Source: a virus. From it: a stretch of 64,000 bases of DNA. The stretch's first letter is position 1. Each line of letters opens with the position of its first letter. Under the pieces are notes generated by a model that saw only the letters and a program-made list of their open reading frames with translations, had not been told where the DNA came from and made no database searches. Location of the stretch: positions 52,569 through 116,568 of the IMG/VR virus record IMGVR_UViG_3300032770_000009; one strand, given 5' to 3'. Positions 43,468 to 52,262 of this stretch are shown here, one piece after another. The position numbers and the translations under genes are program-made.

Positions 43468-44248
43468 GCATTCGTATCACATATCTAGCCTTTTTCCAGG
43501 CTTGTTTTCTGTGATCAGGTGTCATATCTGCTACTTTAGCAGTGCCGGTGTAGTGTTTACCTATCTCCCTCATAAGATGGCTGGTAGCACGACGGTAAAA
43601 AGAGGGATAGCCGTGACCATATATACCTATGATTTTTTCGTAGCCGTCGCGTGTTTCTGATCCGTCTTCTTCTAGAGCCATAGCAAAAGGCAACACTTTA
43701 GCTTTTGAATATCCCGGTCGTGTCTTAAGGCCGTTACCAAGAATAGTCTTTACATCATCAGGCAAAGTAGAATAATCGGGCAGTAATGACAGCAGTCTGT
43801 CTACTTCTGGGTCTTTGTAGTTGCGTTTATCATAAGGCCGGACGCTAGTATATTTCCTGGCTAATTTATTTTCTTTGGGTTCATATTTGTACAACCTAAG
43901 TTGCTCAGGACAAGTAGTAGCTATCAGATATATAATCGACGCGGCTTGAGCGTCAGTCAATCCAGCAAGTTTGTTAGTTTTAGCATAATTTTTGACAGCT
44001 CTGGCCGGAAGCAAATACAGAGTGTGCGTAGCATTATTTACCACGTCCCTTATCTGTTCTGCTTCTGCGCCGCTGCTACCTGCTGTAGGACTCTCAAACA
44101 CTATGTCATCTATTTCCAGCAAGATCTTTATAAGCTCTGTGAATTTCTGTGCTGGTGTTAAGCCTCTAGTTAATGCTGGAGGGGCCATGGCCCCTCCAGC
44201 ATTATGCAATCTTAACTTCTGGTCAGCACCATAGTCTATTGCTATCAT
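43439..44248 (-). CDS. possible RuvC/RNase H-like nuclease (269 aa)
   Basis: Begins MIAIDYGADQK, reminiscent of the first strand of RuvC-type nucleases (IDxG), and contains DIVFESPTAGSSGAEAEQI, a typical second motif with Glu. The C-terminal part is Lys/Arg-rich. Position between polA and the ssDNA-binding protein fits a resolvase. Family not certain. Confidence 0.45.
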   Translation of the reverse strand: MIAIDYGADQKLRLHNAGGAMAPPALTRGLTPAQKFTELIKILLEIDDIVFESPTAGSSGAEAEQIRDVVNNATHTLYLLPARAVKNYAKTNKLAGLTDAQAASIIYLIATTCPEQLRLYKYEPKENKLARKYTSVRPYDKRNYKDPEVDRLLSLLPDYSTLPDDVKTILGNGLKTRPGYSKAKVLPFAMALEEDGSETRDGYEKIIGIYGHGYPSFYRRATSHLMREIGKHYTGTAKVADMTPDHRKQAWKKARYVIRMLYKMSKRHV

Positions 44249-44934
44249 TATTCAGTTGTCAGATGCCTTGCTGCTTCGTTCAGTTCAGAGATGGTGTGTA
44301 TTCTCACAGCAGTAGAATCAAACTTTTGCTTTTCAAATTCCTTTAGCTGTGCTTCTGTTAGAGGCTTTACGCCCCAGTCAGCTTCTAGTTCGTCTTCACG
44401 AACAGGATCAACAGAGTAGGAGAAGAAACCGTTAGAGCCTTTCCTCTTAGAGACAGCAAAGTAAAGACCAGCTTTGTTAATAGGGGAAGTACGTTTGCCA
44501 GTAGCCCTTTCTTCTATAGCTGCTGATGGGTCTGCACTAGTAATCCATACTTTAATCTCAGGAGTTTCTCCTAGCACTACAATGTTAAACCAATCACTCG
44601 CTTTAGCTCTGTCACCACGTGCGCAAAGCGGGCAGTCATTAAAACCAGCGCAAGTATAGGCTCTGCGTCCCTGGTCTGTCATTATCCAGTGCTGATAAAT
44701 AGGAGCGAAAGGCATTTCATCTAGAAACTTTACAAGAATTTCTTCACCGTCATCAGGAACGATGAAACGTGGAACTTGAGTAGCATTAGCCGAACGTGGC
44801 CGCTGCTGACGTGACCAGCCTGGCTTAATAGGAAGGTCTACATCTTTGGTGATCCTCCCGCCAGAAAATTCTGATAAGCCTTCTTCTCTTTCTTCGTCGC
44901 TTAACTTGGGCTTCTGCCTAGTGATCTCTGCCAT
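44248..44934 (-). CDS. ssDNA-binding protein with zinc motif (T4 gp32-like role)
   Basis: 228 aa. VPRFIVPDDGEEILVKFLDE..FAPIYQHW, then YTCAGFNDCPLCARGDRAK (zinc), DWFNIVVLGE and KVWITS: the OB-fold arrangement of phage ssDNA-binding proteins. The C-terminus has acidic stretches. Adjacent to replication genes and coupled (1-nt overlap) to the previous one. Confidence 0.65.
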   Translation of the reverse strand: MAEITRQKPKLSDEEREEGLSEFSGGRITKDVDLPIKPGWSRQQRPRSANATQVPRFIVPDDGEEILVKFLDEMPFAPIYQHWIMTDQGRRAYTCAGFNDCPLCARGDRAKASDWFNIVVLGETPEIKVWITSADPSAAIEERATGKRTSPINKAGLYFAVSKRKGSNGFFSYSVDPVREDELEADWGVKPLTEAQLKEFEKQKFDSTAVRIHTISELNEAARHLTTE

Positions 44935-45175
44935 ATGCCTTGTCCTTCCTGTTGTGCAGCCATGTGAGAATGTAAGTGTCCTTGACGTTAGAAATTACAG
45001 CGGCTTCCTTTAGATCATTGTAAGCTGCCTCGTCAACTGCTTCCTCTGCTGACTTAATAGCTTCTTGAAAATTCTCATACGGTGGTACTTCTAACTCGAC
45101 TGAAAATTCGGGAGCATATGTTTCATAATTGCCCATGTTAACTGTGAATCTCTTGCTGACTCTCACTAGTGCCAT
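44918..45175 (-). CDS. small acidic protein (85 aa)
   Basis: Start at 45175 with AGGAGG six nt upstream. First strand (MALVRVSKRFTV) followed by an acidic helix (AIKSAEEAVDEAAYNDL). No family recognised. Confidence 0.65.
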   Translation of the reverse strand: MALVRVSKRFTVNMGNYETYAPEFSVELEVPPYENFQEAIKSAEEAVDEAAYNDLKEAAVISNVKDTYILTWLHNRKDKAYGRDH

Positions 45176-45371
45176 CTGCTGCCTCCTTTGCTTCCTCATT
45201 TACTGTCACATCAACTGTAACAGGTACAGTGGGAACATGCTCATCTTGTGCTCCTGTAACTGGCTCCTGAACTGTCACAGATGGTGCAACGGGTGCTTCT
45301 TCTTGAACTGTCTTTCGTTTCGCTGAGATTAGGGACCATAGGCTTAGCAGCCATTGTGTCAGTGCGCTCAT
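45138..45371 (-). CDS. small protein with hydrophobic N-terminus (77 aa)
   Basis: MSALTQWLLSLWSLISAK may be a membrane anchor; the rest is Val/Thr/Glu-rich and disordered. Overlaps the next gene by 38 nt. Confidence 0.55.
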   Translation of the reverse strand: MSALTQWLLSLWSLISAKRKTVQEEAPVAPSVTVQEPVTGAQDEHVPTVPVTVDVTVNEEAKEAADGTSESQQEIHS

Positions 45372-45631
45372 GATTTTTTCTCCGTTCGTCTTTTATATCG
45401 CAGCCATGCTTCGCGGGTAGTATTAGCTTCGTAGGCATAACCGTAAGGTTTGACTTTCAAATCCTGAAAATACTTGGTACCCACACCATGAATATGGCAG
45501 TGATCAACCCATACTTTAGCCGGATATTTATTCAATCCTACATTTATATGGTTGTCACATTCACAGGGTACTACGTGGTGAATGCCTTCGCTGCCTTCTC
45601 CTTGAATTGTGTCTTCTCTATGTGTTTCCAT
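45368..45631 (-). CDS. small Cys/His protein (87 aa)
   Basis: VPCECDNHINVG and DHCHIHGVG give a possible metal site; the C-terminus is basic. Coupled to the next start. Function unknown. Confidence 0.6.
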   Translation of the reverse strand: METHREDTIQGEGSEGIHHVVPCECDNHINVGLNKYPAKVWVDHCHIHGVGTKYFQDLKVKPYGYAYEANTTREAWLRYKRRTEKKS

Positions 45632-45987
45632 TTTCCTCCCGCGCTAGGATAAAGTACATCTTCTTCATATGCAATTTGTCTTAGCGCTTCTATCTGCTCT
45701 CTTGAATACAGTCTTCGCTGTCCTCTTTCATCAGCAGACGGCATTTTATAAGGAGAAACAGGAATTATTCCTTCTCTCTCCCACTTGCGAATAGTTACAG
45801 ACTGTCTGTTTAGAGCACGTGCTACGCTCCCTATGCGGTAAAGTGCCAAAGGCTGGTTGTTTACCAGGTAAAATGAAGGCGTTCCAAGTTCAGGTAATTC
45901 GTCTAACTCCTGCTTCTCTGGCTCTGGTTCTTCATATATTTTCTTCTTACGTGACGAGCCGGGATAAAATTCTTGAAATTCTGTCAC
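45571..45987 (-). CDS. MerR-type helix-turn-helix protein (138 aa)
   Basis: Residues 48-110 form a MerR-like DNA-binding domain: YRIGSVARALNRQSVTIRKWEREGIIPVSPYKMPS and RLYSREQIEALRQIA. No ligand domain. Probably a phage regulator. N-terminal 40 residues are acidic and disordered. Confidence 0.75.
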   Translation of the reverse strand: MTEFQEFYPGSSRKKKIYEEPEPEKQELDELPELGTPSFYLVNNQPLALYRIGSVARALNRQSVTIRKWEREGIIPVSPYKMPSADERGQRRLYSREQIEALRQIAYEEDVLYPSAGGKWKHIEKTQFKEKAAKAFTT

Positions 45988-46229
45988 AAGTTTCCTGTAA
46001 ATGTTAGTATGCCGTCGTCATTGAAAACAAACACGGAATATTCTTCTTTAAGAGGGGAACTGTAAGCGAAATTGAACAAGGCAACTATAGTTCTAGTTTT
46101 CTCGTAGTCATCTGCTGTGTCATCCGATAGCACATCTTCTATGTCAGGATAATAAAAACTGTTATTACTCAACCCGTTTTCGTCAGTAACAAGTTCATAT
46201 TCGGACATTCTCCTTATTAATACCCTCAA
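45984..46229 (-). CDS. small acidic protein (81 aa)
   Basis: TTG start chosen since AGGAGG lies 5 nt upstream; an internal ATG at codon 8 has a poorer site. Acidic with DDTADDYEKTRTIV. Overlaps the MerR-type gene by 4 nt. Confidence 0.65.
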   Translation of the reverse strand: MRVLIRRMSEYELVTDENGLSNNSFYYPDIEDVLSDDTADDYEKTRTIVALFNFAYSSPLKEEYSVFVFNDDGILTFTGNL

Positions 46230-46237
46230 TTATCCTC

Positions 46238-46687
46238 CTAATCCCTGAGCTGCATCAATGCGTAGTGCTCTTTTATCTCAATAATGGAATCTATAGCTTC
46301 GTCAGGTATTTCCCCCATCTGATTCAGAACATACATCTGATCAAGGTCTAGTTCTTCTGTTGTAACTGTGTAAGTTACTTTATCTAGTACCCCGTACTCT
46401 TCTGCTATATTAAATGCCCTGTCTTCATTGACAAACTCAGACACTCTCCTCTGTGCCTGTAACCCTGTTATTTCCTTGCCGCCAAGCATTATAGGACGAG
46501 GGAAATAATAAGTGTAGTTACCGCTCTCATCTGGTTCGCAGTTGTCTATGATCCATTCTTTAAGATCGTCCCTGAGCTTCTCTCTTCTCACCTTTAACAC
46601 TGACTCATCGTTAGCGGTTAATACATACTCCAGTGCCCACCTGAACTCCTCAGCGACTAGTCTATCAGGGCTTTCGTCGTCTGTCAA
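46238..46687 (-). CDS. acidic protein (149 aa), unknown
   Basis: Charged helical N-terminal half, then a beta-rich part (YTYYFPRPIMLGGKEITGLQ). No family recognised. Operon spacing is tight on both sides. Confidence 0.7.
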   Translation of the reverse strand: MTDDESPDRLVAEEFRWALEYVLTANDESVLKVRREKLRDDLKEWIIDNCEPDESGNYTYYFPRPIMLGGKEITGLQAQRRVSEFVNEDRAFNIAEEYGVLDKVTYTVTTEELDLDQMYVLNQMGEIPDEAIDSIIEIKEHYALMQLRD

Positions 46688-46690
46688 TAG

Positions 46691-46819
46691 CTACTCCCAG
46701 TAATGGCGTCCATCAAAATGACGTAGGTTAGGGTTGGACTTGTGGTCACTCTCTTCCCTCACACAATACAAGTCGCAGTCTTTTCTAGTACACTGCTTAT
46801 CGCATCTCTTCAAAGCCAT
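46691..46819 (-). CDS. micro zinc protein (42 aa)
   Basis: Start at 46819 with AAGGAG six nt upstream. RCDKQCTRKDCDLYC and HYWE at the end; reminiscent of the micro zinc family on the plus strand but not CPxC. Confidence 0.6.
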   Translation of the reverse strand: MALKRCDKQCTRKDCDLYCVREESDHKSNPNLRHFDGRHYWE

Positions 46820-46829
46820 CTGAATCTCC

Positions 46830-47054
46830 TTAATGTACATGGTAACTAAATTCTGAAGCGTCCTCATGGACACAGCAGTCAGCTCTGTAACTAATCTTAT
46901 GCCACGTTACACCAGCATAGCCTACTGCATCTATAGCTGCGTTAGAATACTTATCTAGTGGACTGTATAGGCATTCGCAACTGTCTGTTCCAAGCTCTCT
47001 GCCTGTACAATAGTATCTATTTTCTAGCGCTGGTATATGCTTTTCAGGAAACAC
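46830..47054 (-). CDS. small Cys/His protein (74 aa)
   Basis: Cys at YYCTG, SCEC and DCCVH plus a His-rich end (EFSYHVH). Likely metal-binding. Starts 2 bp after the helicase gene. Confidence 0.6.
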   Translation of the reverse strand: MFPEKHIPALENRYYCTGRELGTDSCECLYSPLDKYSNAAIDAVGYAGVTWHKISYRADCCVHEDASEFSYHVH

Positions 47055-47056
47055 AA

Positions 47057-48625
47057 TTAACTCCTATACTTTTCTACAAACGAACTAAGATGATCATGAA
47101 GGAGATCAGCATCGAGTGCCACAGTAGTATCGATACGGTCGCCGCCCATATCAGCACCGTCAATAGCAATATCAGACATTTTTCTTTTACGCTCAAGAAC
47201 ACGCATCTTTCTTTCTTCTATGCTGTCGTGGGTAATCAAGTTACGTATGAACACCTGATTGAACGAGGAACTAGCCCTTATATGCCGTGAATTTATCTGG
47301 TCTTGGGTTCCGAAGGACCAGGGAAGGTCATAGTTAACCAGGTAATCGGCCATGTTCATGTCAAGTCCGTATCCACCAGCATAAGAAGAAAGAAAGATGC
47401 GAATAGAAGGATCATCAGCGAACTGCTTCCGAACCTTATCTTTTTCCTTAGCGTTCAGATCACCAGTAAAAGTAACTGACTTGTAAGGAAGCTCCCTCTT
47501 TAAAATCTCAAGCATAAACTTGTACTTAGAATAAATAAGCACTTTAGAATCTGGGTTATCCAGTACAGGTTCTAATTCTGCTTTAAGCATGTCAAGCTTT
47601 GCCGACGATAGCGGAATCTCTCCTAATGTATCTGAAGTTGCAAGTAGCCAAGCATATTCCGAACCTTCCGGTGAATCTTGTATGTACTTAGCGGCTGAAT
47701 CATATATTAGAGATGGATGACACAATAGCATCTCAAGACACATATGCATAGCCATCAGTCTTCCATTAGGACCGTCTTCATCTAGTAGAGCTTGCATAGC
47801 ACCAAAGCGGAGATCCACTTTGTGTTTTGGTATCTTAGCTAATTCCTCCAGCATATCGTTGGCGATAATGCAGTAAACTCTAGCAACTTCAAGGCTCATA
47901 GGTACTGACCAGCAGTCATCGTCAACTTCGGGAAGATAAGGTGCGACATCAGGATCAGTACGTGATTTGCGTATCATAGCATCGCCCATACGATCGTGAA
48001 GAACATCGAGATTTTTATATGCCCTGACCCACCCCTTGCTGTGCCGTATAACATATGCTTTTTCAAACAAATCGTATCGGCCAAGCACAGAAGAATCAAC
48101 CCACTGCATAATGGAATACAATTCTTCTGGCCTGTTCTCAATAGGAGTAGCGGTTAACGCTAGCCTGTAAGGAACATCTTTGAATAATTTCTTAATCTTC
48201 TTAGATCTTTGTGTCTTAAATGATTTTATAGCTGACGCTTCGTCTAAGATAACTACGTCAGGATTCAGACGGGCTATCTGTTCGTCAAGTAACACATAAT
48301 CGTAACTGATTACGATGTACTTGAAGTTAAGTTCACGACTGTAGCTAACTAGGTAACAGCCGTCTCTTTGATCCTTAGTTCCGTCAACCACTATCACATT
48401 GCTGTCAGTGAACTGCTTGATTCTTTCTTCCCACTGGTACTTAAGAGCGGAAGGACAGATGATCAGGCATAAATAAGCATAACCTTCGTCAAATAAATAC
48501 TCAGCACAAGCTAAGGCAGTAGGTGTCTTCCCGGTGCCAGGAGCAAAAGCAAGAAGTAATGAACCTCTCTTAGCAAAGTGGGATACTACCGGCTGCTGGT
48601 AAGGATACAATTTTCCTTTAAACAT
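47057..48625 (-). CDS. SNF2-family helicase/ATPase
   Basis: 522 aa. Motif I APGTGKT (about 28-34), Ia ICPSALKYQW, II ILDEASAIK, III ALTATPIENRPEEL, then motif V SSYAGGYGLDMNMADYLVNYDLPW and VI DQINSRHIRASS: the SNF2/SF2 order. dsDNA translocase activity is expected. Overlaps the primase gene by 8 nt. Confidence 0.85.
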   Translation of the reverse strand: MFKGKLYPYQQPVVSHFAKRGSLLLAFAPGTGKTPTALACAEYLFDEGYAYLCLIICPSALKYQWEERIKQFTDSNVIVVDGTKDQRDGCYLVSYSRELNFKYIVISYDYVLLDEQIARLNPDVVILDEASAIKSFKTQRSKKIKKLFKDVPYRLALTATPIENRPEELYSIMQWVDSSVLGRYDLFEKAYVIRHSKGWVRAYKNLDVLHDRMGDAMIRKSRTDPDVAPYLPEVDDDCWSVPMSLEVARVYCIIANDMLEELAKIPKHKVDLRFGAMQALLDEDGPNGRLMAMHMCLEMLLCHPSLIYDSAAKYIQDSPEGSEYAWLLATSDTLGEIPLSSAKLDMLKAELEPVLDNPDSKVLIYSKYKFMLEILKRELPYKSVTFTGDLNAKEKDKVRKQFADDPSIRIFLSSYAGGYGLDMNMADYLVNYDLPWSFGTQDQINSRHIRASSSFNQVFIRNLITHDSIEERKMRVLERKRKMSDIAIDGADMGGDRIDTTVALDADLLHDHLSSFVEKYRS

Positions 48626-49535
48626 TATTGTTATACCTTAGCCATTCCAGTGCAGGAATGGATTCATGAAAACCATCGTCAGCATCCCATATATCCATCT
48701 CTCCTATATCTTTAGCTGAACTTCCCTGATAATTGAATACCCTTACATGACTGAACATTTTAACTGCATCTGGTATAAGATCTCTGGTAGTTTTTATACC
48801 AGCCGCGTCATTATCAAGACAGAAGAAAAGATAAGAGCATTTTCTTTGTATGAGAGACAACTGATACAGGCTAGGCAGTCCGAAAGATGATACCGTATCA
48901 CCCCAGTAACCTAGGTCAATGTCGTAAACCTTACCGCAGTCGATAGGAGACTCCACTATTATCCCAGTGCAGTCTTTACCCATCTTGTCGTAGCCGAATA
49001 GTGTTCTTGATTTTTTAGTTCCTGCTGGGTAATTACGGAAAATACGTGCATTCTTTTCCTGCCAGCCCCATAGTTCATTAGAAAACGGATCACGGTAAGG
49101 AAATATCCATGTTTTATGCTCAGGATTCCATCTTATACCATAGTATTCAGCGGCTTCGGCGGTTATATTCTTGGAATTTAATGCCTCTTCGGGAGGATCA
49201 GTGAACAAAGCCATGTCCATCTCAGTTATCTTAAGAGACATAGGAGAGAATGATATGTTATCAACTTTCTCTTTCCACTTACCCATTTCAACGAAGCCTA
49301 CAGCTTCGTTGGCTTGTATTACCGCTTCTTCGTATGTAACATCAGATAGTTTAGCAATGAGAAAAGCAAGATTACCTCTAGCACCACAAGCAAAGCAGTA
49401 ATGAACCCCATTTCCAAGATTGACAGACCAAGAAGGATGATGGTCAGGAGAATGGAAAGGACACGGAGCGAATGCTTCATCATCAATGACACGGTAATGT
49501 ACCCCTAACTTATTGAGAACCGATTGTACTGACAC
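48618..49535 (-). CDS. DNA primase (CHC2 zinc + TOPRIM)
   Basis: 305 aa. N-terminal CHC2-type zinc finger: CPFHSPDHHPSWSVN ... HYCFACGARGNL; then the TOPRIM core: IIVESPIDCGKVYD and FFCLDNDAAGIKT. Makes RNA primers for DnaB-type replication. Smaller than bacterial DnaG. Neighbour of the DnaB-like helicase, as typical. Confidence 0.85.
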   Translation of the reverse strand: MSVQSVLNKLGVHYRVIDDEAFAPCPFHSPDHHPSWSVNLGNGVHYCFACGARGNLAFLIAKLSDVTYEEAVIQANEAVGFVEMGKWKEKVDNISFSPMSLKITEMDMALFTDPPEEALNSKNITAEAAEYYGIRWNPEHKTWIFPYRDPFSNELWGWQEKNARIFRNYPAGTKKSRTLFGYDKMGKDCTGIIVESPIDCGKVYDIDLGYWGDTVSSFGLPSLYQLSLIQRKCSYLFFCLDNDAAGIKTTRDLIPDAVKMFSHVRVFNYQGSSAKDIGEMDIWDADDGFHESIPALEWLRYNNNV

Positions 49536-50813
49536 TTACACCCCCTTTGATTCCATCTTTTCTTCTACTTCCAATTCCTTTACTGTAAATGTCATGTCTT
49601 CAAAATCGATTTCCATATGGAAATCATCGAAATCTTCAAACCGTGAACGCTGAGAAGACAATGTTATTATCTTAGTCTCTTTGTCCTTATCAAGACCGAT
49701 AACATAATCGGATGCTTTAAGCAGTCCTGTACCACCGGCAATAGATCGTGCTTCAATACCACGGGAAGAATTGTATTGCTTCTCTTGCACTTGTGTGTTA
49801 ACAAACACTATAAGATCTTTATCCATAGCGAATGACTTAAGTTCAGCGGCTACATTCTCATTTGCTTGCCAGTCGTCAGTCATTCGGCCTGTTTTACGGT
49901 CAATCATAAAAGAAAATCCGTCAATGTAAACAATATGAGGACGGTACTTAGCTACTTCTTCTGCTATGTCATCTAGAGTTATCAGAGTTTTCTTGCGGGA
50001 GATAATAAAACGTCCCTGACCATTCTCAGATAGTTGTTTCTGGAAATCTCTTACCTTCTGCTTTTCTCCGGGATAAAGTTTTCCTCTCCTCATACGAGAA
50101 GGTGAAACATGAGCACCAAGACACAGTAAACGCTGCTGTAGTAATTCTTCTCCCATTTCAACCGAGAAAAACAAAACGGAATACCCTTGCATCCACGCAT
50201 TAAACGCTGAGTTAAGCGTAAGCCATGACTTAGATGCCTTCTGTCTTCCTAGAAGCGTAACAAGCTGACCGTTATGGAAACCCCAGTAAACATCGTCTAC
50301 TTGATCGAAACCAAATGGTATTCCCTTTTCAAGTTCAGTATCCAGTAGCTTATCGATATCAAAATCTGGGGAAGTAATATCATAACCGGATGAAAGGGAA
50401 ATTGAATCTGGTGAAATAGTAGAAGCAGTTGTCTTTATAAGTTGTATAGCTTCCGAAATCTTACCAGCGTCATGTAATGCAATTGATTTCGTAATAAGAT
50501 CTGCTACTTGATACGACGAAACCTTATCGAAAACCAGGTCAATTAATTCAGCAGTTGAAATGATTTCCTTTTGCAACTTATAAGATGCTTCTGGAAATTG
50601 CTCACGAAATATATCCGGTGAAGGAACTACGTGATGCCTGGAATAGTATTTAAGTAGCCATTCGTAAGCTGATTTGTCTAATCCAGTAAAGATAATACTG
50701 GCTGATGGTGTTGTTAACCAGACTGAATTGAAACCACAGTCTGTGAAATATGAAAGCTCTCCGGTAACTAAAACCGAAGAGACTATTTCAAGTCCTATAT
50801 TAATCGTTACCAC
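49536..50813 (-). CDS. dnaB: DnaB-like replicative helicase
   Basis: 425 aa. The RecA-fold core is in the C-terminal half: IPFGFDQVDDVYWGFHNGQLVTLLGRQKASKSWLTL (Walker A GRQKASKS), LFFSVEMGEELLQQRL, PHIVYIDGFSFM (Walker B) and IVFVNTQVQEK. N-terminal helical domain precedes it. Expected replicative helicase loading on ssDNA. Confidence 0.85.
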   Translation of the reverse strand: MVTINIGLEIVSSVLVTGELSYFTDCGFNSVWLTTPSASIIFTGLDKSAYEWLLKYYSRHHVVPSPDIFREQFPEASYKLQKEIISTAELIDLVFDKVSSYQVADLITKSIALHDAGKISEAIQLIKTTASTISPDSISLSSGYDITSPDFDIDKLLDTELEKGIPFGFDQVDDVYWGFHNGQLVTLLGRQKASKSWLTLNSAFNAWMQGYSVLFFSVEMGEELLQQRLLCLGAHVSPSRMRRGKLYPGEKQKVRDFQKQLSENGQGRFIISRKKTLITLDDIAEEVAKYRPHIVYIDGFSFMIDRKTGRMTDDWQANENVAAELKSFAMDKDLIVFVNTQVQEKQYNSSRGIEARSIAGGTGLLKASDYVIGLDKDKETKIITLSSQRSRFEDFDDFHMEIDFEDMTFTVKELEVEEKMESKGV

Positions 50814-51417
50814 CCCTCCAGTTGGTAAACGCTTCTTCTATGTCATCCTCAGTGTACACCTTGTTGACTGTAATGTCAAGTACCTCCCTAACACCCGGAT
50901 TCCTCCTGTCCGGTTTAGGACTACCTGTAATTACAGGTACACTAATACCACTGGTCTTAAGTAGTTTAAAGTAGTTATTCTGTAGTAGAATAGTCTTTAT
51001 ATCTTTTAGTAGACTACAGTAGTTATATATAGTAGGAGGAGTATTACTACTATAGTTATCAAAGTAGTAATCTATACTATCTACTATAAACTGGTGTATG
51101 TCACTGCCGGTCACCGGCAGGACCCCCTCCCCTTTTATACCACTGATATGTATGCTATCACGGTCCAAGAGATTTGTCAAATCGGGGTCTCGCTGGATCG
51201 ATTCGTACAACCAGGTGTAAGTGACTGGTGTCTTAGCGTCACTTACCACGTCCATCTTCTCTAGACGCTGCTCAAAGTACAAAGCCAAAGACCACACGTA
51301 CTCATCGGCACCAGCAGGACACGCGTCTTTGTCGTAAAACTTTCGGTCTCCGTTAGAGTAACCGTTCCTGGTCTCTCCCGGTTTGTAACCCGATCTTAAC
51401 TTACTTTCTTTACCCAA
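50800..51417 (-). CDS. protein (205 aa) upstream of DnaB, possible helicase loader or initiator
   Basis: Not recognised. N-terminal 45 residues polar, then an alpha-helical region (WSLALYFEQRLEKMD) and a Tyr/Asn-rich segment encoded by AT-rich repeats. The position directly upstream of the replicative helicase suggests a loader or initiation role, but no motif proves it. A promoter-like site lies inside its coding sequence. Confidence 0.5.
   Translation of the reverse strand: MGKESKLRSGYKPGETRNGYSNGDRKFYDKDACPAGADEYVWSLALYFEQRLEKMDVVSDAKTPVTYTWLYESIQRDPDLTNLLDRDSIHISGIKGEGVLPVTGSDIHQFIVDSIDYYFDNYSSNTPPTIYNYCSLLKDIKTILLQNNYFKLLKTSGISVPVITGSPKPDRRNPGVREVLDITVNKVYTEDDIEEAFTNWRGGND
50951..51095. 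repeat. AT-rich TAGTA/TACTA repeat tract
   Basis: GTAGT, TAGTAG, AGTAGT and their complements recur about a dozen times in 145 bp inside the coding region upstream of dnaB. AT content is visibly higher than around it. Could serve as a DNA-unwinding element or protein-binding site. Confidence 0.5.
51104..51120 (-). other. GC-rich hairpin within coding region
   Basis: CTGCCGGT-C-ACCGGCAG, 8-bp stem, between the internal promoter and the AT-rich tract. Confidence 0.45.
51152..51180 (-). promoter_or_regulatory. promoter-like site inside the 50800-51417 gene
   Basis: Minus strand TTGACA (51175-51180), 17 bp, TAGCAT (51152-51157), preceded by CCCGATT as in the other promoters. Would give a transcript covering the AT-rich tract and dnaB. 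Confidence 0.55.
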
Positions 51418-51855
51418 CTAAACTCCTATGTCTGATATATCCGTAACAAGTTTGGCCTTAGAGCCGAATGTAAGCACATGCTGATGCACAACATCGTAAA
51501 CAGCTACGATATCAGGATTGTTAACTAACATCTTAGCTAATTTCTCTGGTGTAGAGCTGAACACAGATCTAACCGGGATAGAAAGTTCCTCTAGCTTCTC
51601 CTGTATAACCGCTGCTGCTTCCTTCGGAAACCATGTGACAACATGAAAATTATAGTCAGACTGCCAGGTAAGATACAAGATCTTGTTAAGCACAGCATTA
51701 TTGAGAGTGAACTGGAATATAACAGAATCCCATAACCCCTGCTCTTTGTACTTAACATACTCGTCAACTTTGTCCGCTGGCAGATGACCAATCAACCCTT
51801 CGAACACAATAAGAACACGCGGTGCTGTCTTGTTACTTAAATCTCCTCCAAGCAT
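51418..51855 (-). CDS. HAD-like protein (145 aa)
   Basis: Start at 51855 (MLGGDLSNKT) with GGAGGAGAAGGT upstream. VLIVFEGLIGHLP resembles a HAD motif I with Asp replaced by Glu (FEGLIG), and the rest alternates alpha/beta. Similar degeneracy is seen in the 28195-28707 protein. Probably not catalytic. Confidence 0.45.
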   Translation of the reverse strand: MLGGDLSNKTAPRVLIVFEGLIGHLPADKVDEYVKYKEQGLWDSVIFQFTLNNAVLNKILYLTWQSDYNFHVVTWFPKEAAAVIQEKLEELSIPVRSVFSSTPEKLAKMLVNNPDIVAVYDVVHQHVLTFGSKAKLVTDISDIGV

Positions 51856-51915
51856 TACCTTCTCCTCCCTCCCTTGGGTTGACAACTTCGGCTGACATAT
51901 GATAGACTGTTCCTA

Positions 51916-52131
51916 TCAAGCGGCGGTCCCTCCTACGTCGCCTATCGGTTCGGCCCCGTTCAGTTGACCTTGGTCCTGCGGGGCTGTTCCGTCTCTTTTC
52001 TTTCTAGTTTTTACAGTCGTTTTGCTGTCTCCCACTGAACTACTAGTATCATCAGCAACGCTATCGCTATCAGTGAGAAGATTATTCCCCAGCCCAGTGC
52101 GTAAGACATGAATGCCTACATGAAAACTCAT
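51916..52131 (-). CDS. small hydrophilic protein (71 aa)
   Basis: ATG coupled to the stop of the 52128-52253 gene. Ser/Asp/Gln-rich (GDSKTTVKTRKKRDG); a different-frame membrane microprotein overlaps it. Either one may be the real product. Confidence 0.4.
   Translation of the reverse strand: MSFHVGIHVLRTGLGNNLLTDSDSVADDTSSSVGDSKTTVKTRKKRDGTAPQDQGQLNGAEPIGDVGGTAA
52011..52109 (-). CDS. membrane microprotein (32 aa)
   Basis: MSYALGWGIIFSLIAIALLMILVV is a plain membrane helix; GTAGG five nt upstream. It overlaps the 71-aa frame above. Confidence 0.4.
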   Translation of the reverse strand: MSYALGWGIIFSLIAIALLMILVVQWETAKRL

Positions 52132-52253
52132 TCTTTCTTGTCCTTCTTTTCTTTTTCCTTTTTCTTTCCGCCGCGCTCGTAACCCTTGTAGTAGGTGTAA
52201 CCTAGTACGGCTGCTTCTAGTATCAGTAACGCAATTGCCCCGTCCGGGGTCAT
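52128..52253 (-). CDS. membrane microprotein with Lys-rich tail (41 aa)
   Basis: AGGAGGATAT right before the ATG. A hydrophobic first half (MTPDGAIALLILEAAVLGYTY) and a very basic tail (KKKEKEKKDKKE). Lies just upstream of the small genes at 51916-52131. Confidence 0.65.
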   Translation of the reverse strand: MTPDGAIALLILEAAVLGYTYYKGYERGGKKKEKEKKDKKE

Positions 52254-52262
52254 ATATCCTCC

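Noticed and set aside
51879-51908. Plus-strand TTGACA-N18-TAGACT between minus-strand genes
   Set aside because: Would transcribe antisense to the gene block 51916-52601 and lacks the GTCCGA element; likely chance, kept only as a note.
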